NCBI GenBank assembly: GCA_017519975.1 | Contig: JAFWRM010000047.1 | Location: 62,001-126,000, forward strand | Source of the DNA: Oscillospiraceae bacterium | GTDB taxonomy: Bacteria > Bacillota > Clostridia > Oscillospirales > Oscillospiraceae | DNA length: 64,000 nucleotides | Reading direction: 5' to 3' | Part shown: positions 42,481 to 49,620 of the stretch, piece after piece | Layout of the letters: the number at the start of each line of letters is the position of its first letter | Position numbering within the stretch: position 1 is the first letter of the stretch | Translations under genes and position numbers: made by a program | Notes under the pieces: generated by a model | Told to the model about the DNA's origin: nothing | Databases searched by the model: none | What the model saw: the letters and a program-made list of their open reading frames with translations, nothing else

Positions 42481-43083
42481 TTATTTCACATCGTTCAAGA
42501 ATCCATATCTGCCGGCTTCGAGTCCCTTGGTAAAGGTGATGACATTTGCGCCGGAACCTTCATAATCAAGAGCGGGAATATGCATCATATTTTCAAGGAT
42601 AATTATCTGCCCGTCGCTCTGGTGATTGATGAAATACTTGAAAAGCGCAGTTCTCATGCTTTCCGGCGCAGCGTCCGTTACGCCCTGGTCAAGTCCAAGC
42701 AACGGCGTATCGATTACCACGAAGCCGGGATTGTATTTTGCGTACGCCTCCATGTACCGACGGAATGTGAGTGCAACGACAGTATTGAGATAAGAGCAGT
42801 ACCCCTGCCCGTGAATATCTGCCTTTTTGTGACCGTTTACTTCAACATCAAAATCCTTCATGTTGAACCGTGCCGTGGTTAGATTGTCATAGGCACATTC
42901 GATCAAGGCGTCTTTCAGCATCTGATCGATCCGCTCTTGGAATTCATCGCCAAAGTATTCTTTGGGGTGATACTCGATTTGTGTTTCGTCCTCGCTGGGA
43001 AGCTCTCTCAAATCCGTTTCCCAACTGGAAGCAAAATCATCGATAACGCTGAGTTCCTGTTTTATCTGAATGAATGCGCGGTA
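42481..43083 (-). CDS. SMC/ABC-type ATPase, C-terminal half (after a frameshift)
   Basis: The frame that continues the upstream ATPase after a one-base shift. It reads YRAFIQIKQELSVIDDFASS and then the internal ATG at 43011. It carries an ABC-signature-like region SYLNTVVALTFRRYM and the Walker B PGFVVIDTPLLGLDQG. No ribosome binding site precedes ATG 43011. Together with 43062-44288 it would make one protein of about 600 residues. Either the gene is broken in this strain, the base is a sequencing error, or frameshifting occurs. Confidence 0.7.
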   Translation of the reverse strand, partial: YRAFIQIKQELSVIDDFASSWETDLRELPSEDETQIEYHPKEYFGDEFQERIDQMLKDALIECAYDNLTTARFNMKDFDVEVNGHKKADIHGQGYCSYLNTVVALTFRRYMEAYAKYNPGFVVIDTPLLGLDQGVTDAAPESMRTALFKYFINHQSDGQIIILENMMHIPALDYEGSGANVITFTKGLEAGRYGFLNDVK

Positions 43084-44288
43084 ACGTTCAAGGATTCCCG
43101 CAATGCATCTGCCTTCGGCTGCAGCTCGTTTTCGATCATGGCTTCGATGCTGTCGCGCTTTGCCTGAAGCTCCTTCAGAGCCGCCTCGATTTCAGCCTTT
43201 TCCGCTTCGAGGTCTTTTTCTGTTTCGGCAAGACCGTCCATCTGAAGGGTTATTCTGTCAAGTTCAGCCTGTGCAGAATCAATATATGATTTCTTGTCCC
43301 GAGAAGGCAGTTTGCCATCGCAGAACGGGCACACCTGGTTCTTCGGGACGTGTCCCATCTCGACTTCGCCGTTAACGATAAAAGAAAGCCTCTTCACATC
43401 AGAAACATACTGCGTTCTGAGGGCTGCGTAGCGTGACTTCAGAAGGTCGCATTCGGCGGCGCGACTTTGTAACCGCAGAATCTGTCCGAGCAGTTCACGG
43501 CTCTGATCAACGGCCGCGGAGATTTGAGTCTCCGTGCTTTGAAGGCTGTTAATGATGTCCTGCATCGTCTGTTCAACATCGACACCATCAAAGGCACTCA
43601 AACTTTCAAGCAACCCTTTGCGCTTATCCGTAACAGCCTGTATTTTTCTGTTGACATATTCTTCGACTGCCTTTTTCCGGGCGACGCGTATTTCTTTTTT
43701 TGTTTGAGCATCCGCTTCGCCGAAATCCTGTCCGAACAGCAGATACAGCAACGCCGAAAGCAAGGCGGTACGATCCGTGGCCTGTTCCGGCTCGATGATG
43801 GATTTCTCCTTTGCAATATCGGCTACATGGAACAACAGCACATGAAGGAATGTACGCCAGGTCAGCCGCTTCTTTTCAAAATTCTTATTCTTTATAACGA
43901 AGTGTTCACCCTCTATCCCGATTGAGTCCAGAAGTAGATCACTCAATATGGGGAGAGGGTCTTTTTTGTTTGTAGGCTTTAAATCGTATTTACCGCTTTC
44001 AAAGCCGGGAACGTCGGTGACAACATCGACCTGGTTTTTGCCCAAAACACGCGTGATTGTAATGTTGCCCTTGCCCGTATGAAGGGAGATTTCAATGGTA
44101 TCATATCCGAGGCTTTCATCAAAAGGCTTCGCCTTACTGCCAAAGCAGAAATCGATGCACTTGATGATGCAGGTCTTGCCGGTATTCGATCTCCCTTGAA
44201 TGATGTTCAATCCGGGGCGGAGGTCGATTACAGAATCGGTTTTGCCGCTGCCTTTAGCGACCACCTTGGTAATATAGAATTCTCCCAT
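43062..44288 (-). CDS. SMC/ABC-type ATPase of an ABC-3C system, N-terminal half
   Basis: A 408-residue product with Walker A GLNIIQGRSNTGKTCIIKCID (about 29-49). A long coiled coil (about 190-390) is interrupted by a zinc hook CPFCDGKLP (about 320), as in Rad50-like ATPases. It stops at 43062 in AHSFR-stop, while the next frame carries the missing Walker B and signature regions. It starts two bases after the middle-component stop. In ABC-three-component systems this ATPase senses an intruder or DNA state and controls the effector; that role is inferred from the family. Confidence 0.82.
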   Translation of the reverse strand: MGEFYITKVVAKGSGKTDSVIDLRPGLNIIQGRSNTGKTCIIKCIDFCFGSKAKPFDESLGYDTIEISLHTGKGNITITRVLGKNQVDVVTDVPGFESGKYDLKPTNKKDPLPILSDLLLDSIGIEGEHFVIKNKNFEKKRLTWRTFLHVLLFHVADIAKEKSIIEPEQATDRTALLSALLYLLFGQDFGEADAQTKKEIRVARKKAVEEYVNRKIQAVTDKRKGLLESLSAFDGVDVEQTMQDIINSLQSTETQISAAVDQSRELLGQILRLQSRAAECDLLKSRYAALRTQYVSDVKRLSFIVNGEVEMGHVPKNQVCPFCDGKLPSRDKKSYIDSAQAELDRITLQMDGLAETEKDLEAEKAEIEAALKELQAKRDSIEAMIENELQPKADALRESLNVTAHSFR

Positions 44289-44290
44289 CG

Positions 44291-44737
44291 CTACCTCCTT
44301 AACGACTGCACGGCTTTGCCGCTGATTTCTTTCAAAATTGCCGAGTCACTTTTCCGGGCATATTTTTTATGTACGGTTTCTGCGATAGCTAAATACTGAT
44401 CTTTGTAATCGGATTCAAGGGTTCCGATATACTTGCGTCCGGCTGCGGTCAGCTTGTACAGGAAACCTCCTTCAGTTCGATTGACGGCGATAAGCCCATC
44501 CAGTACAAACATCTTGATGCCTTCCGAACATACAGCCCGCTTGGAGGATAGTTCGCTGAAGCTGTAACTGTTATCTCCGTGCAGGTTCCGATCAGATACT
44601 TCAAAATCTTTTCCGTATATGGTCATAAAGTCGTATGCTGAAAGGCGGTCAATTGTCATACCACCGGAACGAATGATGGAGAGAACAAGCATCGCACGTA
44701 GCCCGGTTTCAAACGGAGTGTTGAAAAGATCATTCAT
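44291..44737 (-). CDS. ABC-3C middle component (winged-helix, MC2-like)
   Basis: A 148-residue protein starting MNDLFNTPFETGLRAMLVLS, with DRLSAYDFMTIYGKDF and a winged-helix-like region EGIKMFVLDGLIAVNRTEGGFLYKLTAAGRKYIG. The pattern fits the small middle component that sits between effector and ATPase in ABC-3C systems. It overlaps the end of the upstream gene by eight bases and is followed directly by the ATPase gene. Confidence 0.78.
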   Translation of the reverse strand: MNDLFNTPFETGLRAMLVLSIIRSGGMTIDRLSAYDFMTIYGKDFEVSDRNLHGDNSYSFSELSSKRAVCSEGIKMFVLDGLIAVNRTEGGFLYKLTAAGRKYIGTLESDYKDQYLAIAETVHKKYARKSDSAILKEISGKAVQSLRR

Positions 44738-45443
44738 CGATATTCACCCACGATTTAATCGTCCCGTCATTCACCAGGATATGGCAGATGCCTTTCTTTT
44801 CAAGATTTGCTATCAGACCGATTATGTTCATAAACGAGGATTTTGAAAGCGTAATGTTTGTAACCTTATCAAGTACTGCGAGGAGGCGGTCGTATCCGCT
44901 TGTGTGGCGATCATCATAGAGTGTGTCAGAAATGCCATCATAAGCATCCGTTTTTAGCGCCTGAAACTGTTTATCGCCGTCAGAAAAGACCTCACGCACC
45001 GAACGATGGACGCTTTCTGCGCTATAGTAGGCTTTGCGCTGTTCTGCAAAGTTTCTGCGAAGGGTGTTGGACAAGGTTCCTATTGTGTCTGGCGTCACGA
45101 CACCGTTGATTTTTTCTGCGTACACTTCGCACAGCGCGTTTACATACGGAAGCTCCTGCGGGGAAATACTGCTCTGCGGCGTAAGCTGAACCGGCAGTTT
45201 AACCTCTTCGGTTCCGAGGTAAATGATCCGGGTTGTGCTGTCATATCTGGTTGGCGTGAGGGGGACGAAGGGAACGCCGTTCTCGTCCTCGGTAGGAGAA
45301 CCTTGATTCTCAATAACTGTAACATTCAAATTCTCTACATGATCCGCATGAACCGAACGATCCCCATACTGATTCACTTGAGTAATCGATGCACCGGCAG
45401 ACGGGACTGCCGGAACAGATCCCTTTTGTATTTCATTTGCCAT
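44730..45443 (-). CDS. ABC-3C C-terminal-domain protein (CTD7-like) with NQYGD tag
   Basis: A 237-residue protein. The body from about residue 75 reads IIYLGTEEVKLPVQL, LPYVNALCEVYAEKINGV, YYSAESVHRSVREVFSDG, DAYDGISDTLYDD and KKGICHILVNDGTIKSWV, which fits the CTD7 group of ABC-three-component systems. Classical members carry an effector domain in front; here there is only a short N-terminal tail with VNQYGDRSVHADHVENLNV (about 22-40). The same tag ends the protein encoded just upstream, so the effector may be split off. ATG 45443 follows GGAGG by eight bases. Confidence 0.75.
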   Translation of the reverse strand: MANEIQKGSVPAVPSAGASITQVNQYGDRSVHADHVENLNVTVIENQGSPTEDENGVPFVPLTPTRYDSTTRIIYLGTEEVKLPVQLTPQSSISPQELPYVNALCEVYAEKINGVVTPDTIGTLSNTLRRNFAEQRKAYYSAESVHRSVREVFSDGDKQFQALKTDAYDGISDTLYDDRHTSGYDRLLAVLDKVTNITLSKSSFMNIIGLIANLEKKGICHILVNDGTIKSWVNIDE

Positions 45444-45457
45444 ACGCATTACCTCCG

Positions 45458-46468
45458 TTACAGTTTCAAATTCTCGACGTGATCAATGTGAACGGGATGA
45501 TCCCCATATTGATTTACTATGGTTTGATGTACAACTTTTTTATCCACCGTTGCGGCACCTGATGGATCTTCGCCATCCACGACCTCCGCTTCGGCACTAT
45601 CGGACTCATCTTCGGATGAATCCGCCTTTTTATTATTCCGCCGTATTTGTTCGGCGAGCTGATGTTCAGCGGCTCCGAAAACTTCTGCCATTATTCGACC
45701 GGTGTTTAAAATGGCATTATCAATTACTTCACGATCAGTTGGCTCCTCTTGCGTAGCATCTGCAGGATTTAGTAAAGAAGCGTCTGTAGTAGGAACGGAG
45801 AGGTCTGTATCAATGTTTATTGCTGAAATCACGCTCCCGATATCGCTATTGAATTTCCATTCGGTGTTAGAACCTGCCTGAGAATACCAAGCAGTAAAAG
45901 TTGCTTTGCCGGATTCGCAATCAGGACAATTGCATATGACGTAATTTATTACACTCAATAGAAACGGCAACAGCATAATCTGCTGTGCTTCATGTAGCTG
46001 TTTTACCGGAATACAATCGGAATGGCTGACCGCTATTAAGGTTTCGCCATCGACAGACGTATCTTTCTGCATTGTTTCAATCAAAGCTGAAACCAACCAC
46101 ACGCACTTATCCTTATTCAAATATCTCTCTATAAACCCTGCTGTCCGCTTGAGGAGGCAGGGCTTATTTGTTTGATACAGATTTTGAAATGCGGAGCGTG
46201 TGGCTGCTTTTGTAAAAGGAACATAGTCGCCGGTGCTGTCATCGCATTTTTTAAAGTTGGTCGCGCACTTGTTCAGAGTCGTCCCTGCAACCGAAGAGAA
46301 GTCTTCACCTGTGACTATGTAGATAAGTCCGGCGTAAACACCGGGAATCGTTAAACCGTCTGATCCGCCGTTCAGCTTATTTCTCGCCTTCTGGCGCGGC
46401 TTTCTTGCTTCGAGCAGCAGGTCGAAGAGAATACCTCCGCAAAGGTGTGGCACCGGATTTGGGGTCAT
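45458..46468 (-). CDS. First gene of the ABC-3C operon, unknown helical protein with C-terminal NQYGD tag
   Basis: A 336-residue protein I do not recognise. It is mainly helical, with a cysteine pair CNCPDCESG (about 190) that could bind zinc. A charged Glu/Asp/Ser-rich linker (about 285-312) leads to VNQYGDHPVHIDHVENLKL at the C-terminus, matching the N-terminal tag of the next protein. I infer that it is the separate effector or sensor of the system, docked through the tags. AAGGAGG lies eight bases before ATG 46468. Confidence 0.65.
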   Translation of the reverse strand: MTPNPVPHLCGGILFDLLLEARKPRQKARNKLNGGSDGLTIPGVYAGLIYIVTGEDFSSVAGTTLNKCATNFKKCDDSTGDYVPFTKAATRSAFQNLYQTNKPCLLKRTAGFIERYLNKDKCVWLVSALIETMQKDTSVDGETLIAVSHSDCIPVKQLHEAQQIMLLPFLLSVINYVICNCPDCESGKATFTAWYSQAGSNTEWKFNSDIGSVISAINIDTDLSVPTTDASLLNPADATQEEPTDREVIDNAILNTGRIMAEVFGAAEHQLAEQIRRNNKKADSSEDESDSAEAEVVDGEDPSGAATVDKKVVHQTIVNQYGDHPVHIDHVENLKL

Positions 46469-46488
46469 CTCTATAACCTCCTTCAAAA

Positions 46489-46517
46489 TTAGTAACCTTA
46501 CACCGCCTTAGTAACCT
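46489..46517. repeat. Direct repeat in the ABC-3C operon leader
   Basis: TTAGTAACCT occurs at 46489-46498 and 46508-46517, 19 bases apart, just upstream of the ribosome binding site of the first gene. A candidate operator for one of the two HTH proteins. Confidence 0.6.
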
Positions 46518-46625
46518 CAAAGAGCTATTTTGTGATGTTGACAGGAACCTTATCTACTTTAGGGTTTTAGTTGTAGATGAGGCGAAGGCGGTAATGGGGA
46601 GAAATCCGAGATTTACACTTCATCC

Positions 46626-46643
46626 AGTATAACACAAAAGTGT
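46626..46643 (-). promoter_or_regulatory. Promoter and inverted-repeat operator of the ABC-3C operon
   Basis: Minus-strand extended -10 TGTTATACT (TATACT at 46626-46631) is overlapped upstream by ACACaaaaGTGT (46632-46643). The -35 is poor. The arrangement suggests repression. The transcript would carry a leader of about 150 bases. Confidence 0.5.
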
Positions 46644-46731
46644 GAAAAATTCTACCCCTTTTACAGAATTCGTTTCTGCGGATGTGAAATTCCCCTCATC
46701 AATTATGAAAATAACATTCGGAGGCAATATC

Positions 46732-46914
46732 ATGACCAGACTGGATTGGCAGATAAACATCGAAAACATGGCCGGGAGTGTAGCGGCGAAGTACGGCAAT
46801 TCGGTGGTGGCGTCGGTGTTCAGACGGTACGACGCGACCTGCTTTGAGGATCTGAACCCCGCTTACTACAGCGAGGTCTTCGGGGATCTGATGCAAATCG
46901 ACGAGGATGGTTAA
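46732..46914 (+). CDS. Small conserved element protein, unknown function
   Basis: A 60-residue protein, MTRLDWQINIENMAGSVAAK, then SVFRRYDATCFEDLNPAYYSEVFGDL and an acidic end. Similar short proteins occur in clostridial prophages and integrative elements; no role is known to me. GGAGG lies seven bases before ATG 46732. It is the first prophage gene to the right of the cargo, on the opposite strand from the ABC-3C operon. Confidence 0.75.
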   Translation: MTRLDWQINIENMAGSVAAKYGNSVVASVFRRYDATCFEDLNPAYYSEVFGDLMQIDEDG

Positions 46915-46929
46915 GCGCCGACGCAGACC

Positions 46930-47222
46930 CACCTCCGCTTAACCTTATATATGTTTGAACGTCGAGCTGACGGCACGGGTGCCGCGCTGTCACCTGGGCG
47001 CTCAAAGCCCAAATAATACATCTCGAAGTCGAGTGCGCATTAGACGGCGGGATGCAATAGCGAGTTCAGGACACGGTGATGAAGACCGTGTTTGGAGACC
47101 GAATTGCACCCACCTTAGTTTCTTGCGCTCTTTTTTTCGGAACGGGGCCTGTGTGGATTCGGAAAACGCAGGCTCCTTTTGCATTCCGCTGTCGGTCCAC
47201 CCGCAGAAAGGAATGCAAAAAT
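46930..47222 (+). ncRNA. Structured leader RNA before the sigma-like gene
   Basis: About 290 bases without a gene but full of pairing. GGGATGCAAT (47049-47058) can pair with ATTGCACCC, enclosing the hairpin ACACGG-CCGTGT. A T-run near 47130 resembles a terminator tail. GGGGCCTG with CAGGCTCC then TTTT forms an attenuator-like hairpin. Finally TTTTGCATTCC (47177-47187) pairs perfectly with GGAATGCAAAA (47210-47220), which overlaps the ribosome binding site of the gene at 47223. No known riboswitch class was recognised. Confidence 0.5.
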
Positions 47223-47756
47223 ATGAAACTGAGAATCCGTTATGACGAAGCCTACCAGGTGCTTGACCTGGACGAGCAGGCAACAGAACAGCTGTGGGTC
47301 TCCCTTGACCTTGAGGGTGAGGGACTCACGCAGGAAGAGCGTGAGAAGCGTATCCAGGAAGCCTTCGACGCGAAGTACAACCGCCCGGAATACAACAACT
47401 GGCGCAAGCTGAACCGCCACAGGGGCGAGTCGAAGGCGAAACCCGGCAAGGACGAGACCGAGGACGATATCGACTCCTCCGAACCGCTCATGAGCGAAGT
47501 CGCTGATGACCGTATCTTCCGGCAGGACGAACTTTCCCGCGAGGAGCGGGAGCAGCATGAAGCTATCTGCGAGTGGGTCCGCAGTGTACTGGCGGACAAG
47601 CCCAAGTGGGCGGAGGCGTTTGTCGCGGTACATATGGACGGTGTGCCTACGAAGGATTACGCGGCTTCCCTCGGTGTCGACCCCACTACGGTGACGCACT
47701 GGCTGCGCCGCGCAGAAAAAAAGTTGAGGGAAAATTATAAAAACCGTCAGTTTTGA
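47223..47756 (+). CDS. Sigma-factor-like phage regulator
   Basis: A 177-residue protein with a conserved N-terminal segment (ATEQLWVSLDLEGEGLTQEERE, RPEYNNWRKLNRHRG, PLMSEVADDRIFRQDELS). A C-terminal sigma region-4-type helix-turn-helix follows, VPTKDYAASLGVDPTTVTHWLRRAEKKLRENY. Close relatives in clostridial mobile elements are annotated as sigma-70-like. It may direct host polymerase to element promoters such as the repeated motif at 59.5 and 60.8 kb; that link is a guess. Confidence 0.78.
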   Translation: MKLRIRYDEAYQVLDLDEQATEQLWVSLDLEGEGLTQEEREKRIQEAFDAKYNRPEYNNWRKLNRHRGESKAKPGKDETEDDIDSSEPLMSEVADDRIFRQDELSREEREQHEAICEWVRSVLADKPKWAEAFVAVHMDGVPTKDYAASLGVDPTTVTHWLRRAEKKLRENYKNRQF

Positions 47757-47761
47757 CCTCC

Positions 47762-47796
47762 TGCCGAGGCTACCCGTTAGAGGGTGACCTCGGCAA
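47762..47796 (+). repeat. Hairpin with third copy of the CGAGGCTAC-GTTAGA motif
   Basis: TGCCGAGG and CCTCGGCA form an 8-bp stem whose loop starts with CTACCCGTTAGAGG. Fifteen of the seventeen motif positions agree with the two copies near 39.7 kb. It separates the sigma-like gene from the next gene. Confidence 0.65.
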
Positions 47797-47819
47797 ATCT
47801 TTACAAGGAGGTCGTTTGA

Positions 47820-48179
47820 ATGAGAAACGATACGAAAAATCAGAAGCCGTTCCGTCCGCTCGTTTACATCTGCTCCCCGTTCTCCGGGGACGTGGACGGC
47901 AACACGGAACGCACCAGGCAGTTCTGCCGTTTTGCGCTGGAGAACGGACAGATCCCGCTTGCGCCGCACCTTATGTTTCCGCAGTTCGTAAATGACTCCG
48001 ACCCGGAAGAGCGTGACCTTGCCCTGTTCATGGACGTCGTGCTGATGGGCAAGTGCCAGGAGGTGTGGGTGTTCGGCGACGTAATCTCGGAAGGCATGGG
48101 TGTGGAGATCGAGACGGCGAAGCGCCGCAGACAGCCGATACGGTATTTCAATGAAAACTGCGAGGAGGTAACGGCATGA
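47820..48179 (+). CDS. DUF4406-like nucleoside deoxyribosyltransferase-fold protein
   Basis: A 119-residue protein: VYICSPFSGDVDGNTERTRQFCRFALEN, PLAPHLMFPQFVND, and VWVFGDVISEGMGVEIETAKR. The fold is that of nucleoside 2-deoxyribosyltransferases (SPFSG, and a Glu in SEGMGVEIE). It may process nucleotides for the phage. AAGGAGG precedes ATG 47820, and its end overlaps the next gene by four bases. Confidence 0.8.
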   Translation: MRNDTKNQKPFRPLVYICSPFSGDVDGNTERTRQFCRFALENGQIPLAPHLMFPQFVNDSDPEERDLALFMDVVLMGKCQEVWVFGDVISEGMGVEIETAKRRRQPIRYFNENCEEVTA

Positions 48180-48799
48180 ACGGACTGAAAGCAATCGAGA
48201 CCGAATACAAGGGATACCGCTTCCGTTCCCGCCTTGAGGCGCGGTGGGCCGTGTTCTTCGATGCCTGCGGGGTCAAATGGGAATATGAGCCGGAGGGCTA
48301 TGACCTCGGTGACGGCACATATTATCTGCCGGACTTCCTGCTCCACGGCGTGACGGTAAACCATGCCACCTACGCTGAAAACTGCGATATCTACGTTGAG
48401 GTCAAAGGGCAGATGAACGATGCCGATGCGGACAAGATCAAACGGTTCGCCGAGGCGGGTATGCCGGAGGACGGTATGTGCGGTCTGTCAAAGACTCCCG
48501 TCCTTGTGGTCGGCAACATCCCCTGGGGCGAGACCTTCTACGGTCTGCTCGATGATATCCAAAGTGAAGCGTACAACGATCACCACGGGTGGCCGAACTA
48601 CTATAACTTTGAAACCATCGACGGTGACTACTTCGCCGCATATCCCGGCATCGACAGAAACGGCGGTTTTCAGCTGTTCGGAGACGATTCCGGCTATCTC
48701 GGTGACATGAACCGCGGCGCGACGCTGAAAGCCTATGCCGCTGCAAGGCAGGCAAGATTTGAATACGGCGAAACGCCGCGAGTAAGGAGGTTCAGATGA
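48176..48799 (+). CDS. Phage PD-(D/E)xK endonuclease-like protein
   Basis: A 207-residue protein with YRFRSRLEARWAVFFDACGVKWEYEPEGYDL, YLPDFLL and IYVEVKGQMND. These give the order E, D, ExK of a PD-(D/E)xK nuclease core. Such proteins are common in replication modules of phages of Firmicutes. Overlaps of four bases on both sides show translational coupling. Confidence 0.8.
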   Translation: MNGLKAIETEYKGYRFRSRLEARWAVFFDACGVKWEYEPEGYDLGDGTYYLPDFLLHGVTVNHATYAENCDIYVEVKGQMNDADADKIKRFAEAGMPEDGMCGLSKTPVLVVGNIPWGETFYGLLDDIQSEAYNDHHGWPNYYNFETIDGDYFAAYPGIDRNGGFQLFGDDSGYLGDMNRGATLKAYAAARQARFEYGETPRVRRFR

Positions 48800-49620
48800 T
48801 GAAGCCTGTTTTGATTACGAAAGAAGAATACGGACAGTTCTGCTACAACAAAATCAAGCCCGTTCCGGTACTGGACGAGATTCATCTTCAAGCTGACGAG
48901 TGGCATCGTCTTCAGGAGGCATTTAATGACGGCGGTGTGCCGTATATCCTGGATTATCTGACACATCCCGCCTTACCTTCGTTCCGTCTTGTACTCGAAA
49001 GCACAGGAGAATGGCCGCTCATGAACATCAGCGTGATTCCGCCGGATTTATGTGGTGTTAAGGGCTGGTATTTGAAGGATGGCGGATATGCCAAAGCAGC
49101 AATGTGCGTCAGAATCTCCTCGCCGGGTATTCCTTCGGAGGTCATTGTGGCGCTCGGCGGAGACTATGATGAGATCCTCGGCAGATACATTTTCTTTTCA
49201 GACTTCGTCGTTCATAAGCCGGATTGTGTTCCCGGCAATATGGCGTGCGGTTTGGCATGGCAGGCTTTCTATATCGTACAGGACATCCTGACAAACAGAC
49301 CGGAAATCCTTCGATATAAAACAATGATCCGCCGTCAGGAAAACCACGGCAAGGGCAAAAGCCACAACCACCGCCATAAGACCAAGGCGGTCAAGATCAT
49401 CACGATTGACCCGGACGGACTTGAATCCTGTCTGCGTTCAATCAACGGCAGAAAATGCACCTGCCCATGCTGGGGTGTGATCGGTCATTGGCGTCAGTAT
49501 AAGTCCGGCAAGCGGGTATGGGTTAATGCCTATCTGAAAGGATCGGAACGCGCCAATGCCGGGAAATACGTGAAAAAGGAATACGAACTTTATATAGACG
49601 GAGGTGACTGTAATGCGTGA
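48796..49620 (+). CDS. Phage protein of unknown function
   Basis: A 274-residue protein between the nuclease and VapE genes. A lysine/histidine-rich patch GKGKSHNHRHKTKAVK (about 192-207) and a final domain with CTCPCWGVIGHWRQYKSGKRVWVNAYLKG are the only striking parts. No family is recognised. The next start codon lies inside its 3' end. Confidence 0.7.
   Translation: MMKPVLITKEEYGQFCYNKIKPVPVLDEIHLQADEWHRLQEAFNDGGVPYILDYLTHPALPSFRLVLESTGEWPLMNISVIPPDLCGVKGWYLKDGGYAKAAMCVRISSPGIPSEVIVALGGDYDEILGRYIFFSDFVVHKPDCVPGNMACGLAWQAFYIVQDILTNRPEILRYKTMIRRQENHGKGKSHNHRHKTKAVKIITIDPDGLESCLRSINGRKCTCPCWGVIGHWRQYKSGKRVWVNAYLKGSERANAGKYVKKEYELYIDGGDCNA

Noticed and set aside
42481-43011. The 176-residue frame as an independent gene
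   Set aside because: It lacks a ribosome binding site and holds just the Walker B half of the ATPase; the frame extends upstream to the junction near 43083.
46930-47150. Group II intron or other ribozyme, because of a GTGCG stretch near 47034
   Set aside because: No intron-encoded protein, no domain V-like hairpin and too short; the structured leader interpretation fits better.
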